NCBI GenBank assembly: GCA_021927905.1
Contig: BLLK01000069.1
Location: 372,001-436,000, forward strand
Length of the DNA: 64,000 bases
Source: Chaetoceros tenuissimus
Lineage: Eukaryota; Bacillariophyta; Thalassiosirophyceae; Chaetocerotales; Chaetocerotaceae
Direction: 5' to 3'
Shown: positions 63,956 to 64,000 of the stretch, one piece after another
Numbering within the stretch: position 1 is the stretch's first letter
Layout: every line of letters starts with the position of its first letter
Notes under the pieces: model-generated
Told to the model about the DNA's origin: nothing
Database searches by the model: none
What the model saw: the letters and a program-made list of their open reading frames with translations, nothing else
Position numbers and translations under genes: made by a program

Positions 63956-64000
63956 TATGCAAGCAAAACTACATAGGTGGTATAAATAAATTTTATATGA

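Noticed and set aside
1-64000. Transposons, retroelements, viral genes or CRISPR arrays.
   Set aside because: No reverse transcriptase, integrase, transposase, capsid or Cas-like sequence and no regular spacer array was seen on either strand. The repeats found are tandem or inverted noncoding repeats and coding minisatellites.

Overview
The window is nuclear DNA of a stramenopile, most likely a diatom. The evidence is: about 25 protein genes on both strands at high density; short GT-AG introns (mostly 50-130 bp) with GTAAGT-like donors; AT-rich intergenic DNA; several precursors with a signal peptide followed by the Phe motif of secondary-plastid targeting (e.g. AF at 1782-2810 and 55058-55933, TFSAAP at 47064-48503); and families typical of diatoms (MYND-finger proteins, degenerate ankyrin-like proteins, a VSFAKVEIRQYE motif protein, a secreted PT-rich metalloprotease). 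A centric diatom is a reasonable guess, but the species cannot be fixed from the sequence alone.

Layout. 1-7 kb: 3' part of a TRAPPC12-like gene, a plastid PDZ/ferredoxin-like gene and a large TPR-DnaJ co-chaperone. 7.8-13 kb: a membrane-protein gene facing a VSFAKVEIRQYE gene, then a 640-residue unknown gene, then a decayed second copy of the first pair (segmental duplication). 13.5-24.6 kb: an ABCG half-transporter with C-terminal EF-hands, two MYND genes, a small plastid membrane protein and an ankyrin-like gene; one MYND gene and the ankyrin-like gene share a promoter block. 24.8-28.4 kb: a two-TM protein gene with an internal stop, a CCCH mini-gene and a divergent alpha-tubulin. 28.8-34.6 kb: one nine-exon gene for a secreted gametolysin-like (M11) protease with PT/PS-rich linkers, repeated YGDG modules and a 57-bp minisatellite. 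35-40.5 kb: a Rieske oxygenase, a type II membrane protein and S-adenosylmethionine decarboxylase. 41.2-41.5 kb: a tRNA-like sequence beside a large GC-rich inverted repeat. 42-49.8 kb: a nuclear-type protein with a duplicated Cys/His domain, a possible frame-broken gene, a protein kinase, a DTW-GNAT fusion and a SET protein. 50.8-55.9 kb: a small nuclear-type protein, a GFA/CENP-V-like protein, a secreted Cys-rich protein and a plastid MOSC protein. 56-64 kb: RRP12 and DBP4/DDX10 from one divergent promoter, and a small acidic protein.

Functional links visible here are few. RRP12 and DBP4 both act in small-subunit ribosome biogenesis and share a 343-bp intergenic region. S-adenosylmethionine decarboxylase feeds polyamine synthesis, which in diatoms also supplies silica-forming long-chain polyamines (general knowledge). 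The rest look like independent genes. No recognisable retroelement, transposase, CRISPR array or viral gene was seen.
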